Assembly (NCBI GenBank): GCA_947460915.1
Contig: CANHKJ010000105.1
Span: 1-9,545, forward strand
Direction: 5' to 3'
Length of the DNA stretch: 9,545 bases
Source: Verrucomicrobiia bacterium
Lineage (GTDB): Bacteria; Verrucomicrobiota; Verrucomicrobiia; Verrucomicrobiales; Akkermansiaceae
Within the stretch, counting starts at the first letter, position 1. The number at the start of each line of letters is the position of its first letter. This document shows positions 1 to 5,578 of this stretch, one piece after another. The translations under genes were made by a program, and so were the position numbers. Below the pieces are notes generated by a model. It did no database searches and was not told the DNA's origin. It saw only the letters and a list, made by a program, of their open reading frames with translations.

Positions 1-69
1 GGCGAAAACCCACACTGGCCGCTCACCGGCCCAGCTCCCGAACGCAGCAAAGGCTTGCTGCCGCAGTGA
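1..69 (+). CDS. Possible C-terminal end of an unknown gene (5' truncated)
   Basis: Frame 1 is open from the window edge and gives about 22 residues (starting GENPHWPL and ending KGLLPQ) before a TGA at 67-69. The proline-rich tail reads like a plausible protein end, and non-coding repeat sequence begins shortly after it. A weak GC hairpin (GCCGC at 60-64 with GCGGC at 77-81, then a few Ts) overlaps the stop and might be a terminator. Frames 2 and 3 also stay open past this point, so the frame choice is a judgement. No family can be named from so few residues. Confidence 0.35.
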   Translation, partial: GENPHWPLTGPAPERSKGLLPQ

Positions 70-110
70 TCTCGTGGCGGCGCTTTTCATCCTTGATAGA
101 AAAATAGAAA

Positions 111-237
111 CGACGGATTAAACGGATTACACTGATTTTATACGAGGATCGAACTGATCATTCATTCACTCTATAAGTAATCCCAAGATTCCTACTAGCA
201 GTAATCGGCTAATCCGTTAAATCAGTTAAATCCGTCG
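111..237. repeat. Two inverted arrays of a degenerate 9-bp repeat
   Basis: The left arm (111-137) has GATT at 116, 125 and 134, exactly 9 bases apart; its units are CGACGGATT, AAACGGATT and ACACTGATT. The right arm (203-237) carries the reverse complement, with AATC at 203, 211, 220 and 229 (spacing 8, 9, 9); its units include AATCCGTTA, AATCAGTTA and AATCCGTCG. The outermost 11 bases of the two arms (109-119 and 229-239) are perfect inverted repeats. A 65-base spacer (138-202) with no visible gene lies between them. From memory, tracts of this AATCCGTTA type are scattered between genes in several bacterial phyla, but I cannot confirm copies elsewhere in this genome. Confidence 0.75.
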
Positions 238-330
238 TTAAAATGCCTGTAATACACCATTTCATTTTCCCACTTAGGTTCACTTGTGCGCAGCAGTATC
301 ACGTAGAAAAAAGCGCCGCTACGATGTGAG

Positions 331-1314
331 CTAAGGCTTTCTTTTTTCCCACTGATCCGCGGGCAGCAAGACCTTGCGGGCGGCATCACAATCCAACCAA
401 GCACGGGCGTTTTTATCATCGCGCAACTGGGCATCCCAAAATGCTGTTGAGAGCGCGAGAATCGCTGGGTGATAGCGTGAGCCAACAATTTCTTGACCAA
501 TCTTTTTGCCGGAAATTTCGCGTTGCCCAAAACTGCCATGCGTTGCGCCATCGAATACTACCTGCCACGCGGGAGCCAGCGAAAGATGTGGAAAAACCTT
601 GAGTCGATCTTCTGCCGAGGTGCCACCGATGGGACTGGTATCGAGTGTTCCGGTCATTAGCAAACAGGGCACTTTGATCGCGGAAAAGGCAGCCGCCGGA
701 TCACCCCACTGCGGAGGACTCGGGCTAAACATCAAGGCGGCATCGAGTCGTGGCTCCTGATACAGCGGACCGAGACTGCGGTAGTTTTGACCGACAAGCG
801 CTTGCGTCGTGACGGCACCAAACGAATGCCCCGACATGCCGATTTTTTCCAAATTCATCCTGCCATGAAGCACATGCCCGCGCTGCTTGTTCCAGACGGT
901 AAGGGCATCGAGCACAGCCGGCACATCGGCACAGCGCAGGGCAAGATTTTCGAGCGATGCCGCCTTTTTCATCTGACTCATCCGCTCCAGCATGCGCGCA
1001 TCCTTCCACACCGATTCATCGCTGCCGGGATGCTGCACAAACACGACCACATACCCACGCTTCGCCCAGTGCTCACCGAGATACGGATTGTTGTCGCGCG
1101 AGCCACCAAGTCCATGCGAAAACAAAATCACCGGAGCAGCAGATTCGCCACTTGGCAAATACACGCGCAGAGGAATCGTTCGTTGCCGTTTTTCATCGCG
1201 ATGCTCCAACAACTCCGTCAGCACGGTCTTTGCGGCTGTTTTCATAGGATCGTAGGCAGGAGCCTTCGCGTGAAGTAACCCCATCATTCCGAGCATGCCA
1301 AGCAACCATTTCAT
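331..1314 (-). CDS. Secreted alpha/beta hydrolase (PAF-acetylhydrolase / dienelactone hydrolase-like)
   Basis: A serine hydrolase of 327 residues that probably cleaves an ester in the periplasm or outside the cell; the substrate is unknown. The start is placed at the ATG at 1314 because it is followed at once by a short signal peptide (MKWLLGMLGMMGLLHAKA, cleavage likely near residue 17). The frame stays open upstream to a TTG at 1383, but that extension has no ribosome-binding site and would bury the signal. Visible motifs, numbered from this start: an oxyanion-hole segment HGLGG near 67-71; the nucleophile elbow GHSFG with Ser164; a likely acid Asp225 in MTGTLDTS; and His259 in GATHGSFG. 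The catalytic triad is therefore complete and the length is normal for this group. A long charged insert, rich in Met, Lys and Arg (about 100-120), separates the oxyanion segment from the elbow. The gene stands alone and faces away from its right-hand neighbours. Confidence 0.85.
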   Translation of the reverse strand: MKWLLGMLGMMGLLHAKAPAYDPMKTAAKTVLTELLEHRDEKRQRTIPLRVYLPSGESAAPVILFSHGLGGSRDNNPYLGEHWAKRGYVVVFVQHPGSDESVWKDARMLERMSQMKKAASLENLALRCADVPAVLDALTVWNKQRGHVLHGRMNLEKIGMSGHSFGAVTTQALVGQNYRSLGPLYQEPRLDAALMFSPSPPQWGDPAAAFSAIKVPCLLMTGTLDTSPIGGTSAEDRLKVFPHLSLAPAWQVVFDGATHGSFGQREISGKKIGQEIVGSRYHPAILALSTAFWDAQLRDDKNARAWLDCDAARKVLLPADQWEKRKP

Positions 1315-1400
1315 GCAGCATCCAACCTGCATCAGGGGAAAAAGTTGCGGGTGAGTTAGTTGGGAATAACCAAGGGGTATCAAACAAAATGCAGATCAAA

Positions 1401-1432
1401 CGCAAAGTGCGCAAAGACGCGAAGGCGCAAAG
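1401..1432. repeat. Short tandem repeat, CGCAAAG family, period 8-9
   Basis: Four copies of a 7-base core occur in 32 bases: CGCAAAG at 1401, CGCAAAG at 1410, CGCGAAG at 1418 and CGCAAAG at 1426. They are separated by 1-2 bases, giving periods of 9, 8 and 8, and are followed by five Ts. The tract lies about 90 bases upstream of the hydrolase start. I recall similar AAGGCGCAAAG strings as common extragenic repeats in other bacteria; that is memory, not a search result. Confidence 0.75.
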
Positions 1433-1457
1433 TTTTTCATGAACCAGTTTTTTTTGA

Positions 1458-1490
1458 ATTCTGTAAATTCTGCAAAATTCTGAAATTCTG
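1458..1490. repeat. Short tandem repeat, AAATTCTG family, period 8-10
   Basis: ATTCTG occurs at 1458, 1467, 1477 and 1485, with spacing 9, 10 and 8, joined by short A-rich linkers. A fifth partial unit (TTCT) follows at 1491. The consensus differs from the CGCAAAG tract only 25 bases to the left, yet the repeat period is nearly the same. The tract is non-coding on both strands. Confidence 0.7.
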
Positions 1491-1763
1491 TTCTAATCGG
1501 TTCGAATGACTACCTCGCAATGATTGCTTACATGAGCTTGTTCGAGAAGCATAAGATTTGCTAGACTGAAAACTTTTCCCTAGCTTGATCGATCTGGAGC
1601 TCTCAAATCTTTTTTGATCTTGCTTTGAGGAGATGTCTTCCTTACCTTGCGAGCGGTCAAGGGATCTTGGGGAAAACCCATGCGGATAACATGCTGCGCC
1701 CTTGCGACCGTGCCACCATTTGCTCTTTTTTTCATGCCACCATTACACCGAGGTTTTAAGTCG

Positions 1764-2021
1764 ATGAATCACCGCGATATCCAGTATCGTTGGTACATTC
1801 GCAATGCGGGTGGGGTGAATGAATTGCATGTAGAGGCGAGCGCGCCGATCGATGGCCAGGTGCTGAAGGCGATCTTGCCTCGCGTGGTGAGTGAAAACAT
1901 GGTCATGGATGCGATTGATTTCGGCAACGCCAATGGCTGGAAACGCAATGAATCGGGGCCCGTATTCCATTGTCGACGCACGCGTGAAGGATTCCGCATG
2001 GCTGACGACAAAGCGCAGTAA
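1764..2021 (+). CDS. Small protein of unknown function, 85 residues
   Basis: I do not recognise this protein. The ATG at 1764 is preferred because GAGG (1750-1753) sits 10 bases upstream and the residues from there look like a compact folded protein: an aromatic start (QYRWYIRN), alternating hydrophobic and charged strands, and a C-terminus rich in Arg and Lys. Two earlier in-frame starts exist (a TTG at 1647, and an ATG at 1680 with GGGG seven to ten bases before it), but the extra residues have poor coding character. There is no signal peptide or membrane segment from the chosen start. It stands alone, 178 bases before ruvA, so no operon partner hints at its role. The reading frame is moderately convincing because the composition on this strand is similar to that of ruvA. 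Confidence 0.55.
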   Translation: MNHRDIQYRWYIRNAGGVNELHVEASAPIDGQVLKAILPRVVSENMVMDAIDFGNANGWKRNESGPVFHCRRTREGFRMADDKAQ

Positions 2022-2105
2022 GCACTGAAGGTCTCGGCATTTTTTAGCCGCCACATAACACAAAAGTCGCACAAGGAAAATCTTCGATCTCTGAACCATT
2101 TGCTG

Positions 2106-2152
2106 AAGTCTTCATTTCAAGTCTTATGTCTTATGTCTGATCATCTTAAGTC
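2106..2152. repeat. Short tandem repeat, GTCTTAT family, period 7
   Basis: GTC recurs at 2108, 2121, 2128, 2135 and 2150. The central units (GTCTTAT at 2121 and 2128, then GTCTGAT at 2135) are exactly 7 bases apart, and AAGTCT marks the outer copies at 2106, 2119 and 2148. The tract ends about 48 bases before the ruvA start and so sits in its likely leader or promoter zone. It resembles other ATGTCTTATGTC-type extragenic strings I remember from bacterial genomes, which I could not verify here. Confidence 0.7.
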
Positions 2153-2199
2153 TCCTGGATCATTGACGAAATGGTGATTCCGTGGGATGGTCGGGGCAG

Positions 2200-2793
2200 A
2201 TGATTGCAAGAATCCGAGGCAAGGTGTGGGAGGCGTATCCGAATCGCTTGATTCTGGATGTGCAAGGCGTGGGCTATGAGTTGCACATACCCTTGAGCAC
2301 ATTTGATCACTTGCATCCGAGCGAGGGCGCGGTCGTAGAACTGCGCACCTACATGCATGTGCGGGAAACGGCGCATACGCTTTATGGCTTTGCGACCGAA
2401 GAAGAGCGCGATGTTTTTCTGCTGCTGATTGATCGGGTGAGCGGCATCGGGCCATCGACAGCGATGTCTGTGCTGAGCGGCCTCGCAGTTTCTCGCTTCA
2501 AGACTGCCGTAATGCAAGGCGATGTGGCTGAACTTTCCAAAGTGAAAGGACTGGGCAAGAAGACGGCTGAACGGATTATTTTGGAACTAAAAGACAAAGT
2601 CGGAGTGACAGAAACCTGGGAGTCGGCAGCGGGCGGTGGCATCAGCCATGCGGCGGCAGATGCGGAGATGGCATTGATTGCGCTGGGCTACAAACAAGTC
2701 GATGCGCGCAAGGCGGTGAAGAAGGTATTGGAAATCGAGGCCAATGCTACGGTGGAAGAATTGATTCGCGGCGCACTGCGCCTGATGCAATGA
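2200..2793 (+). CDS. ruvA: Holliday junction branch migration protein RuvA
   Basis: RuvA binds four-way DNA junctions as a tetramer and holds them for the RuvB motor and the RuvC nuclease during recombinational repair. The ATG at 2200 gives 197 residues, close to the usual 200, and starts with the typical MIARIRG; a GTG six codons upstream is less likely. Domain order: an N-terminal OB fold (about 1-64) with the conserved GVGYE and LYGF; two helix-hairpin-helix motifs (SGIGPSTA near 81-88, and KGLGKKTAERI near 116-126); a Gly/Ala-rich linker (about 140-153); and the C-terminal RuvB-contact domain (about 154-197) with ALGY and a closing LIRGALR. The acidic pin normally reads Glu-Asp but here reads Glu56-Thr57. 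Neither ruvB nor ruvC is adjacent. The TGA stop overlaps the next ATG as ATGA, so the two genes are probably translationally coupled. Confidence 0.96.
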   Translation: MIARIRGKVWEAYPNRLILDVQGVGYELHIPLSTFDHLHPSEGAVVELRTYMHVRETAHTLYGFATEEERDVFLLLIDRVSGIGPSTAMSVLSGLAVSRFKTAVMQGDVAELSKVKGLGKKTAERIILELKDKVGVTETWESAAGGGISHAAADAEMALIALGYKQVDARKAVKKVLEIEANATVEELIRGALRLMQ

Positions 2794-4073
2794 GTGAGAT
2801 GCCCCAATTGAGCATGGAGGCCATCCGGGCAGCAATGCCCGAGGGTGGATTGTTTGGCGGTGGCTCATGGCGATGGTCACCGGAGCCACTGGTATTGCCG
2901 AAAAAACTGCTGCGGGAGCTGGAGGGTCTCGGTCATGTGTTGGCGAGTTTTCAGCGGGCGAGCGATGCCATTTACCGCCGTAGTGCAAAAGGCAACTTGC
3001 CCAGCTGGATTGCAGAATGGCTGGATCGCGGCAAGCCTGAATGGCTGTTGCAGGCACAGCGGCGTGGGGATCAAGCCGAAAATTTTCCGCGTGTGATTCG
3101 ACCTGATTTGTTGCTCACCGACGACGGCTTTTCTCTCACAGAAATCGATAGTGTACCCGGAGGCATTGGCGTAACGGCATGGCTTTCCGCGCAATATGAA
3201 AAGGCGGGCTGTGATGTGTTAGGCGGTGGCAACGGGATGATCGAAGGATTTTCTCAGGTGCTTCCCGAGCAAGGTGTGGTGATGATCGCTGACGAGGCGG
3301 CAGATTATCGACCAGAAATGCAATGGTTGTTAGCGCAGTGTGGCGGAGGCCGATCCGTGGAACAAGCGGAAGAAATGAACACCGATGACGCGCGCGCGAT
3401 CTATCGATTTTTCGAATGTTTTGACTGGGCGAACATCCCGGCCCTGCCTGCCTTTGCAGCACGCGGCGGCAAGATCACAGCCCCCTTAAAACCGCATCTG
3501 GAGGAAAAACTCTGGCTGGCACTGTTTCATCTGCCCGGCTTGCAGAGCTTATGGAAAAAGGAACTGCGCGGGGCGCATCGCGAGCGCTTGCAGCGATTGA
3601 TTCCACAAGGTTGGGCGCTGCGCGACGTCGAGCTACCACCCGAAGCAGCATTGCCGGGACTAGGAGTTCACTCGTGGCAAGAGGTGATGGAGATGAGCCA
3701 AAAGGAACGTCGATTGGTGCTAAAAATTTCAGGATTTGATCCCACGGCTTGGGGCTCGCGAGGAGTCTTCATCGGCCACGATCTCCCGGCAAGCGAATGG
3801 CGTGCGCAGATCGAACATGCACTCGCCGATCAACAACGCAGTTGGATGATGCAAACATTTCGCGAGGCATCACTGATCGAGCATCCAGTCTATCTCGCCG
3901 ATGGCAGCGTCATCAAGCAACCAGGTCGCGTGCGCTTGTGTCCATATTATTTCACCGATGCCAATGGGCTAACGAAACTTCACGGATGTCTGGCAACCAT
4001 CGTCCCTGCGGATAAGAAAAAAATCCACGGCATGAGCGATGGGATTTTGACGGTAGTGGCGGCAGAACAGTGA
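2790..4073 (+). CDS. ATP-grasp-like protein of unknown substrate
   Basis: A soluble protein of 427 residues with no signal peptide. The start ATG overlaps the ruvA stop by 4 bases. I read it as a probable ATP-grasp enzyme, which would join a carboxylate to an amine or thiol using ATP. Supporting motifs: a pre-ATP-grasp-like strand pair at 104-127 (RPDLLLTDDG, then EIDSVPGGIG), which recalls glutathionylspermidine synthase-type folds; VLKISGFDPTAWGSRGV at about 310-326, where Lys312 and the Gly-rich turn match a nucleotide-binding lysine and flexible loop; SWMMQTF at 351-357, which resembles the adenine hinge; and a C-terminal stretch at 380-424 (RVRLCPYYF, LATIVPADK, MSDGILTVV) where metal ligands would lie. 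The closest family and the substrate are not recognised. Plus-strand G over C excess fades inside this gene, near 3420. A non-enzymatic or degenerate ATP-grasp remains possible. Confidence 0.7.
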   Translation: MSEMPQLSMEAIRAAMPEGGLFGGGSWRWSPEPLVLPKKLLRELEGLGHVLASFQRASDAIYRRSAKGNLPSWIAEWLDRGKPEWLLQAQRRGDQAENFPRVIRPDLLLTDDGFSLTEIDSVPGGIGVTAWLSAQYEKAGCDVLGGGNGMIEGFSQVLPEQGVVMIADEAADYRPEMQWLLAQCGGGRSVEQAEEMNTDDARAIYRFFECFDWANIPALPAFAARGGKITAPLKPHLEEKLWLALFHLPGLQSLWKKELRGAHRERLQRLIPQGWALRDVELPPEAALPGLGVHSWQEVMEMSQKERRLVLKISGFDPTAWGSRGVFIGHDLPASEWRAQIEHALADQQRSWMMQTFREASLIEHPVYLADGSVIKQPGRVRLCPYYFTDANGLTKLHGCLATIVPADKKKIHGMSDGILTVVAAEQ

Positions 4074-4179
4074 CCAGAAGCTAGTTGCTAGCACAAGAAT
4101 TTTCCCGCAACGAAAAATCCGCAACTCTCCCTCGTCCTTTCGCTTGCCAAGATGCATTTCCGGCGGTTAAATCACTCCG

Positions 4180-5019
4180 ATGACAGCCGCGTTCACGATC
4201 ATTTGCAAACCAACATCATGGTTCTATCTCAGAGCCGTAGGCATGCTAGCGATGTTTGCTTTCCTTGCAGGCTGGTTTTACAAAGACGCCGCTGTGGGCT
4301 ATCGCAACAAAAACGAAGTTTTCCTCACTGAGCAAAATTTTGCCAAAGCCTCGGCGGAATTCGAAGCACAAAGCAAAACCGGCTCTCTCACGCCCGAGTC
4401 ATGGAAAGCCTATGCCGAGAAGCAAAGCTTGGTTTTCGACGCAGACGCTGCGTTGCTACCAAAAGACTTCAAACAACCCAAACCGTGGCCGCCCGAGCTC
4501 CATGATCATGCGATAATGAGCAAAGGACAGCGCGCAGCTTGGATCGCCTTCAGTGGTCCTCTCGGCTGGTCTGAAAAGGCCCCCGAGAAACTCATGGACC
4601 AGCGAACCATCAATGAGCAATGGTATTTCGCTTACGGCCTGTCCACGCTATCAGTTTACACCTTGTTCATTTTACTACGCACCATGCGCCGCAGCATCCG
4701 TGTTGATGACGCAAAAACCATCACCCAAGGAGGCAAAACGGTGCCCCACAGCGCGCTCACCCAACTCGACCTACGCAAGTGGATGACCAAAGGTCTAGCC
4801 TTTGCAAGCTACACCATGCCAGATGGCAGCAGCGGCAAAATCCGCTTCGATGGCATGACCTACGGCGGCTTCAAAAAAGAAGAAGGCGAGCCAGCTGAAC
4901 AAATGATGCAACTTGTGCGCAAGCATTTCACCGGTGAATTGATCGAATATGCTCCCGAAGATGATGGGGACAACAGTGAAGCCAGCACCGAACAAACCAC
5001 GGGAAAAGATCCCGCTTGA
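4180..5019 (+). CDS. Two-helix membrane protein with a PH-like C-terminal region
   Basis: A protein of 279 residues with two predicted transmembrane helices, about 16-34 and 148-167. They enclose a hydrophilic segment of roughly 110 residues rich in Lys, Ala and Trp. By the positive-inside rule, Arg and Lys after helix 2 (RTMRRSIR) place the C-terminal part in the cytoplasm and the loop in the periplasm. The C-terminal part (about 172-255) alternates short strands (SIRVDDAKTITQGG, VPHSALTQLDLRKW, GKIRFDGMTYGGF) and ends in a helix, a pattern like a bacterial PH domain; this is inference from pattern only. The tail after 258 is acidic, then low-complexity. No Shine-Dalgarno sequence is visible before the ATG. 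The gene is separated by 106 bases from the ATP-grasp-like gene and 170 bases from acpP, so an operon link is unclear. I cannot name a function. Confidence 0.8.
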   Translation: MTAAFTIICKPTSWFYLRAVGMLAMFAFLAGWFYKDAAVGYRNKNEVFLTEQNFAKASAEFEAQSKTGSLTPESWKAYAEKQSLVFDADAALLPKDFKQPKPWPPELHDHAIMSKGQRAAWIAFSGPLGWSEKAPEKLMDQRTINEQWYFAYGLSTLSVYTLFILLRTMRRSIRVDDAKTITQGGKTVPHSALTQLDLRKWMTKGLAFASYTMPDGSSGKIRFDGMTYGGFKKEEGEPAEQMMQLVRKHFTGELIEYAPEDDGDNSEASTEQTTGKDPA

Positions 5020-5127
5020 TTCTTGCTCGGCCAGTTCATTTCTCCCAAATCCTCGTTAATATCTGCCTTCTCTCTCGAAAATCATCGCATTTCCCTGACC
5101 ATGGCACATTTTCTGCGATTTTCACTA

Positions 5128-5156
5128 TTGCCAACTCCGTCACACCGCGCTATGCC
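5128..5156 (+). promoter_or_regulatory. Candidate sigma-70-type promoter for acpP
   Basis: TTGCCA (5128-5133) matches the -35 consensus at five of six bases. It lies 17 bases from TATGCC (5151-5156), which keeps only the TAT of a -10 box. The start codon follows 33 bases after the -10 box. Spacing and position fit a promoter for acpP, but the weak -10 makes this tentative. Confidence 0.35.
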
Positions 5157-5189
5157 TTCCCGCGGTAACAACCAAACCAAATCAGAATT

Positions 5190-5429
5190 ATGTCAGATAA
5201 GAGCATCGAAGATCGTGTAAAAGATATCATTGTGGAGCAACTCGGCGTGAGCGCTGACCAAGTCACCACCGACGCAAAATTCATCGAAGACCTCGGTGCC
5301 GATTCCCTCGATACCGTCGAGCTCGTAATGGCCTTCGAAGAAGAATTCGGCATTGAAGTACCCGATGACGAAGCAGAAAAACTTCTCTCCGTCGGTAATG
5401 TCGTAACCTACATCGAGGCCAACGCATAA
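5190..5429 (+). CDS. acpP: Acyl carrier protein
   Basis: This small acidic protein of 79 residues carries growing acyl chains on a phosphopantetheine arm through type II fatty-acid synthesis in the cytoplasm. The arm attaches to Ser39 in the signature GADSLDTVEL. The flanking sequence is standard for the family: VEDR-like helix 1, an IVEQLGV turn, FIEDLGADSLD, then the recognition helix VELVMAFEEEFGIEVPDDEAEKL and the closing V.YIEANA. Length and charge match housekeeping ACP, so a specialised carrier for secondary metabolism is unlikely. No Shine-Dalgarno sequence precedes the ATG. Unlike many genomes, no fabD, fabG or fabF lies beside it; it has its own candidate promoter and is closed by two hairpins, which suggests a single-gene, highly expressed transcript. 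Confidence 0.96.
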   Translation: MSDKSIEDRVKDIIVEQLGVSADQVTTDAKFIEDLGADSLDTVELVMAFEEEFGIEVPDDEAEKLLSVGNVVTYIEANA

Positions 5430-5439
5430 ACCTCGCGCC

Positions 5440-5470
5440 GGCTTGTTCTCGTGACAAGCCACGTTTTTTT
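5440..5470 (+). terminator. Rho-independent terminator after acpP
   Basis: GGCTTGT (5440-5446) pairs perfectly with ACAAGCC (5454-5460) around a 7-base loop. ACG and seven Ts (5464-5470) follow. It lies 10 bases after the acpP stop codon and has the full form of an intrinsic terminator. Confidence 0.85.
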
Positions 5471-5472
5471 GC

Positions 5473-5502
5473 AAGAGCGGTTTCCTCCGGGACACCGCTC
5501 TT
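5473..5502. terminator. Second hairpin in tandem after acpP
   Basis: AAGAGCGGT (5473-5481) pairs perfectly over 9 bases with ACCGCTCTT (5494-5502). The 12-base loop can pair further (TCC with GGA). Only three Ts follow on the plus strand, but on the minus strand the hairpin is followed by GC and then seven As, so it is not a good reverse terminator. It is best read as a backup terminator or an RNA-stabilising hairpin behind the first. Confidence 0.55.
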
Positions 5503-5578
5503 TCCATTGCTAGAGTGCACCTGTCATTTTTCCTGGAAACGATTGCTTTTTCAAGAAATCCTGCCATCCTAACTGTCT

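Larger units (their letters stand above)
1315..1763. other. Long non-coding gap between divergent genes
   Basis: This 449-base stretch separates the minus-strand hydrolase from the plus-strand orphan gene, so it must hold both promoters if both genes are expressed. I could not pick out a convincing -35/-10 pair for either. It contains two short tandem repeat tracts (1401-1432 and 1458-1490), listed separately. It also has an A/T-rich segment at about 1600-1630 where CTCAAA (1602-1607) can pair with TTTGAG (1624-1629) across a 16-base loop. No coding sequence with protein-like composition was found. Confidence 0.7.

Noticed and set aside
111..237. CRISPR array
   Set aside because: Repeat units are only 9 bases and contiguous, with no spacers, and no cas genes are present.
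301..330. Possible terminator for the hydrolase on the minus strand (CGTAG/CTACG with six Ts)
   Set aside because: The T-run lies inside the loop rather than after the stem, so it does not have intrinsic-terminator form.
787..1278. Plus-strand frame of 163 codons within the hydrolase
   Set aside because: It lies wholly opposite a hydrolase with a complete catalytic triad; its product is rich in His, Arg and Cys in a shadow-like pattern.
1558..1586. Possible promoter TTGCTA - 17 bases - TAGCTT
   Set aside because: Only four and three consensus matches in an A/T-rich stretch; this is expected by chance.
1647..1763. N-terminal extension of the 85-residue protein from a TTG
   Set aside because: The extra 39 residues have no domain-like pattern, and the GAGG before 1764 supports the shorter form, although the ATG at 1680 with GGGG upstream cannot be fully excluded.
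4080..4092. Short palindrome GCTAG-TTG-CTAGC after the ATP-grasp-like gene
   Set aside because: A 5-bp stem without a T-run is too weak to call a terminator; a nearby CCGCAAC direct repeat (4105 and 4119) is also too short to mean much.
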